Positions 60,501-64,000 of a stretch of 64,000 nt of DNA are shown one piece after another; the stretch's first letter is position 1; each line of letters starts with the position of its first letter. Source of the stretch: Pleodorina starrii (lineage: Eukaryota > Chlorophyta > Chlorophyceae > Chlamydomonadales > Volvocaceae); assembly GCA_030267565.1 (NCBI GenBank), contig BRXU01000026.1:1512501-1576500 (forward strand), read 5' to 3'. A program made the position numbers and the translations under genes. The notes below the pieces were generated by a model. It did not search any database, was not told the origin of the DNA, and saw only the letters and a list, made by a program, of their open reading frames with translations.

Positions 60501-63344
60501 AGCCCGTACTGTCGTCCGTCGCCGCGTGCCGCAGGTCCGCGACCTGTACAGCACCTTCCGCAACTTCCGCTCCCGAATGCACGACTTCCTGCGCTTCAGA
60601 CAGGTGAATCGGGTCCTAGCCGCATCACGAATCCCGGGCTGTGCGTGGCATTTCAGTTGATTGCTTTACAGGCGCCTTGATTTGCGTACGCAAGACGGCA
60701 CCCAACCGAACATTACGTGGTGCTTAGCATGCTGAAACCGGCAAGGCAAGCAGCCTCAGCCGTGCCGCTGGGAATATCGAACAGTTCAAAGCAATCGTGC
60801 TACCGAGGGGTTGGCCTTCTGATGCAGCGGTGTATGGGGGGGTCGCGCGGGTGGAAGCGGTGGTGTTCTCTCGTGAAAGCAGACATCGCCGGCGCCGGCA
60901 CCATGCCTGCAGGTGACAGCCCGGCTGGACCGCTTCCCGGATGCCTCTGCGGACGACCTGCGCCGCTGCGACGGCGTGTGCATCATTTGCAGGTGCGGTA
61001 GGGCCGGGCTCTATGGCCGTATGAGCGCGCCCACTAACCGCTGCTGCTGCTTTTGCCAGTCGGTTGCTGGTCCATGGCAACGCGATTGCCGCTTACAGAT
61101 CCTAACTCCGTCGATGAAAGACCTGGGCTGAGTCAGATCTGAGCTGAATCTGGGCTCAGCCGCAACGTGCAACGCGGCCCTGCTATCTGAACACTGAACT
61201 CTTATGAAACGCTACTCACCCGGGCCTTCACAGGGAGGAGATGACGGAAGCCGGGTCCAACAAGCGGCTCTTCTGCGGTCATGTGTTCCATCTGCACTGC
61301 CTGAGGTGAGCACCGACGGAGCAGCGAAGGGGACGTCCCGCGCGGCCCCCATATTCCCCCCTCCAAAAAAACAAAACTGTCACCGCCCTTTTGGGCCTGC
61401 GCGTGTACCGCCCCCGACGCGTCTCAGTTGTGCGCCCCTTGGCGGCGCTGGCCGGAATTTCCCTGCACTGCAGGTCCTGGCTTGAGCGCCAGCAAAACTG
61501 CCCCACCTGCCGCGCATCCGTCTTCCGGCGCCCCGCCGCCGGCCAGCAGCAGCCGCAGGCCCCAGGGGCGGCGCCGGGCGGCGAGCCTGCCGTGCCGGCG
61601 GCCGAGGGCGCGGACGTGCCGCACCGCCATCCGCGAGCCGACGACGCGGCTGACGCGGCAGTGGTGCGGCCGCCTCTGGAGCCCCACGCTGCTGCTGCGG
61701 CAGCGGCCGGCTCTCTGCGTCACCGGCGGGTGGCAGGAGCCAACGCACCAGCGAATGCCGGCGGGGCTGGGGGTTCCCGAGCCGAGTCGGAGGCGTCTGC
61801 CTCGGTAGCGGCCTCCAGGTCCTCATCACAGCCCATGCCAGCGGCCAATGCAGCAGCTACGGCCGCCGATGCGGCTTCCCGTGCGACACCGTCGTCGCTG
61901 CCGGCGGCAGCGGCGTCCGGCTCTGCTCCCTCGGGCAGCGGCGCGGGGCCATCTGCTGCGGCGACTGGTGCCGCGGCGTCTGCGCCGGCGGCGGGCGGTG
62001 GCGCCGGCACGGGTGTCAGCGGCGGGGGATCAGCGGAGGCGACGCTTCAACATGCTCTGCAGGTGCGATACGCCGATACAGGAGAATGGGAGGGCAGACT
62101 GCTGAGTTTTTGGCCTCTGGGTATGCTGGCCCTTTTTCCACTGCCCCTCCGTTCCGTTCCAACGTTTTCCCTGCACTGGACAGCAGTGTACGAAGTAACC
62201 ATTACCACTGCCCGCCTGCCGTGTTTCGATTTTGTTGCAGGCGCTGCGCGGGGAGCACCAGCGCCTTGTGCAGCGCCTGGATGCCAAGCGTCAGCAGATG
62301 CAGCAGCGGGGCGCCCACGTACCGAAGGCGATGCTCACCGACCCGTGGTTCATAGCCGCCTTGGCGGAGGTGCAGCAGATCCGCGCCCGCATCCAGCAGC
62401 TGGAGCTGGCTCTCGCGGATTTCCTGCGAGCGGACGCCGAAGCCGGGCCCGGCGCGGCGGCGGCGGCGGCGCCCTCGGCTGCTGCTGCAGGCCCCTATCC
62501 TTTCATCCCCGGTTTGCCGCCCTTCAATGCGGCAGCTGCCGCTTCGAGCAGCAGCAGCAACGCCTTCCAGCAGCTGCCGCCCTTCTTTGGCGCGCAGCCT
62601 GCGATGATGGCGGTGCCGCCGATGATGATGATGCCCTTCGTGCCCGTTTCGACGGGGGCCAACTCTGCAGCTGCCCCAGCCGCGGCCGCCGGACCCGCTG
62701 TGGCGGCGCTGCAGGTGCCGCTGCACCACCACCAGCTCGCCGCGGCCGCTGCCGCGGCCGCCGCATCCGCAGCGGCGGCGGCCATGTTTGGCGCCGGCGT
62801 GTTCCCCAACGGGGGCGGCATGTTCTTTGTGCCGCATCCGCTGCAGCCGCAGCAGCCTGCGCAGCAGGCCGCAGCGGCGGCGGACCCGTCAGGAGCCGGC
62901 GCAAGCGCAGCATCGGGCGCCGGAGAGGGCGCAGGCAACGCGGAGCCTGCTTCTGCAGCCACAGTCCCAGCAGCCGCCGCCGCCGTCACAAGCAGCTCTT
63001 CGGAGGAGACCGCCCCTGCGGTGGCCGCTGCGGTGGCTCCTCCAAAGGACCCAGCGACCAGCGCCAGCGGTAGCGATGTGGTTCTGGCGCCGGAGGCGGG
63101 CTCCACGGGGGCAGAGGTGGAGCCCGGGGCTGCGGAGGATGCGCCATCTGCGGCTAGCGCCGCCGCAGCGACGGCCGAGCCGGTCGCGCCGGCGCCTGCG
63201 GCAGGTGAGGAGGCTGCTCCCGCTGCCGTTGCGCTGGCTGGTGCCGACGGGGAGGCCACGGAGGCGGGCGGGGCGGGCGCGGAGGAGGATCCGCAGGAGG
63301 CGATTCGCCGCATCCGTCTTCAGCGCTTCGGACAGCAGTCGTAG
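57586..63344 (+). CDS. HRD1: HRD1/synoviolin-type ERAD E3 ubiquitin ligase (RING-H2)
   Basis: HRD1 is the ER-membrane ubiquitin ligase and retrotranslocation channel of ER-associated degradation. Twelve exons join in phase to 883 residues: 57586-57671, 57811-57916, 58138-58311, 58519-58602, 59100-59198, 59476-59550, 60018-60131, 60535-60603, 60913-60992, 61234-61305, 61474-62062 and 62241-63344. The membrane domain (residues 1-250) follows plant HRD1 closely: ARYVGLS, VYHAF, FYRAAIYLS, FLGSLRD, LLALTIFREEFS, DRVDYVE, LRIVSFMV, FAFEYVIL, YLELIADLLHL and MHYGLPLHL. The RING-H2 ligands are C292, C295, C310, H312, H315, C318, C329 and C332. The 550-residue tail is rich in Ala, Gly, Pro and Gln, but keeps a helical EHQRLVQRLDAKRQQMQQR segment and an RRIRLQRF end like those of animal HRD1. 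The start gives a signal-anchor-like first helix. Confidence 0.97.
59866..59980 (+). repeat. Two tandem copies of dispersed motif A in an HRD1 intron
   Basis: CGTCTCCGTCCCCTCGCTGC at 59868 and GTCTCCGTCCCTGCGCTGCG at 59938 are each followed by GGTRTCTTC, a T run and ACCCC. The spacer between them, CGGCATGCATTGGCACGGCC, is echoed after the second copy (GCATGCGATGGCGATGGCACGG), so the duplicated unit is about 70 bases. Confidence 0.7.
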
Positions 63345-64000
63345 CGGCAGCAGCAGCAGCAGTAGTAGCAGTGTCGTCGGGCATGGGCGGACGCGTCAGT
63401 TCCGCACCCATTGCAGCGGGATGTGGGGGCACAGGCTTCCTGTGTGTCTGAGAGTGGGTTGCACACTGGTCCCGAGAGGCGCCAACATGCCAACTGTCTG
63501 GAAAAGGGCGCCTCGTTCGTTGAAGAACTTGCGGCAGATGAGGTTTAGGGTGTTGTGGAAGGTTTCGATTCCGTTGTAAGAGAGTTGTTCTTGAGCCTTG
63601 TATGTCGGACTGATTGGGCAAAGGTGGCGTTGGCACAGCACGCCACGGAGTGTTCGGGGGTGGGGGAGGGGAGTCGTTGGGTCAAGGATATCGTGTGAGA
63701 GCATGGGGTCACATGAGGCCTTGTGCGGACTTTTTGAGCTGTTTGGATGCGGGGAGTTGCGGATCTCTCTCTCTCTCTCGAGTGAGTCTGTAAGGCGCTG
63801 GCTGCAGTTTTTGCGTGGGACCGAGATGACGCAGACGGCCCCGATTGGCCGGCCCGCAGGCGACCTTCGGGGAGGGTTGTGCTGCAAGTATGTGCTGGAT
63901 TGGGGGCTGCATTGAAGGGCGCTCCTGCGGTCATTGGGAGTAGCGCATGGAGAACTGCCAACGCCCTGTGCTCTCCACCAGCGGTGTCATCGATGCGCAA
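63345..64000 (+). other. HRD1 3' UTR and downstream sequence
   Basis: A CAG run follows the HRD1 stop directly. TGTAA words occur at 63575-63579 and again near 63788, either of which could set the mRNA end. A short CT run lies at about 63765. No further gene is visible before the edge. Confidence 0.5.
63575..63579 (+). terminator. TGTAA polyadenylation signal of HRD1
   Basis: TGTAA lies about 230 bases after the stop codon, a typical chlorophyte distance. Confidence 0.55.

Overview
The window is nuclear DNA from a green alga, most likely a volvocine or other chlamydomonadalean chlorophyte. The evidence is GC-rich coding sequence, many short exons split by 0.1-2 kb introns full of C/T or G/A runs, long Ala/Gly/Pro/Gln tracts inside conserved proteins, TGTAA polyadenylation signals, degenerate TTTTAGGG-like telomeric words in introns, and a ciliary gene. 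There are no operons, prophages or CRISPR arrays. I assembled the gene models by hand from splice sites and reading phase. All models but two close in frame from end to end: the window cuts CFAP57, and its first exon was not found; the B3/SET model needs a doubtful 41-nt intron.

Layout. (1) 1-7414, minus: WD-repeat ciliary protein CFAP57, ten exons, running off the left edge. (2) 9020-12208, plus: mitochondrial-carrier (SLC25) protein of the NAD/folate/pyrimidine-nucleotide group. (3) 16608-21302, plus: formate/nitrite-transporter (FNT) channel. (4) 21303-25750: gene-poor, ending in a cluster of palindromes. (5) 25755-28856: a nearly perfect ~380-bp inverted duplication and a B3-like gene whose last exon resembles the start of a SET domain. 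(6) 29117-35903, minus: unrecognised 1151-residue multi-pass membrane protein. (7) 36572-43666, minus: VPS62-like secreted or membrane-anchored protein. (8) 44380-44600: tRNA-like element; 45462-45533, minus: tRNA-Ala(UGC). (9) 47372-57130, minus: coatomer beta subunit (22 exons, 967 aa). (10) 57586-63344, plus: HRD1-type RING-H2 ERAD ubiquitin ligase (12 exons, 883 aa), divergent from the coatomer gene across 455 bp.

The genes do not form one pathway. The right end pairs two early-secretory-pathway genes (COPI coat and ER-associated degradation) head to head, which could allow shared regulation. The least explained structures are five families of short dispersed motifs that recur in introns and spacers across the window in both orientations, the near-identical inverted repeat at the B3-like locus, and apparent GC-AG introns in the coatomer and FNT genes.
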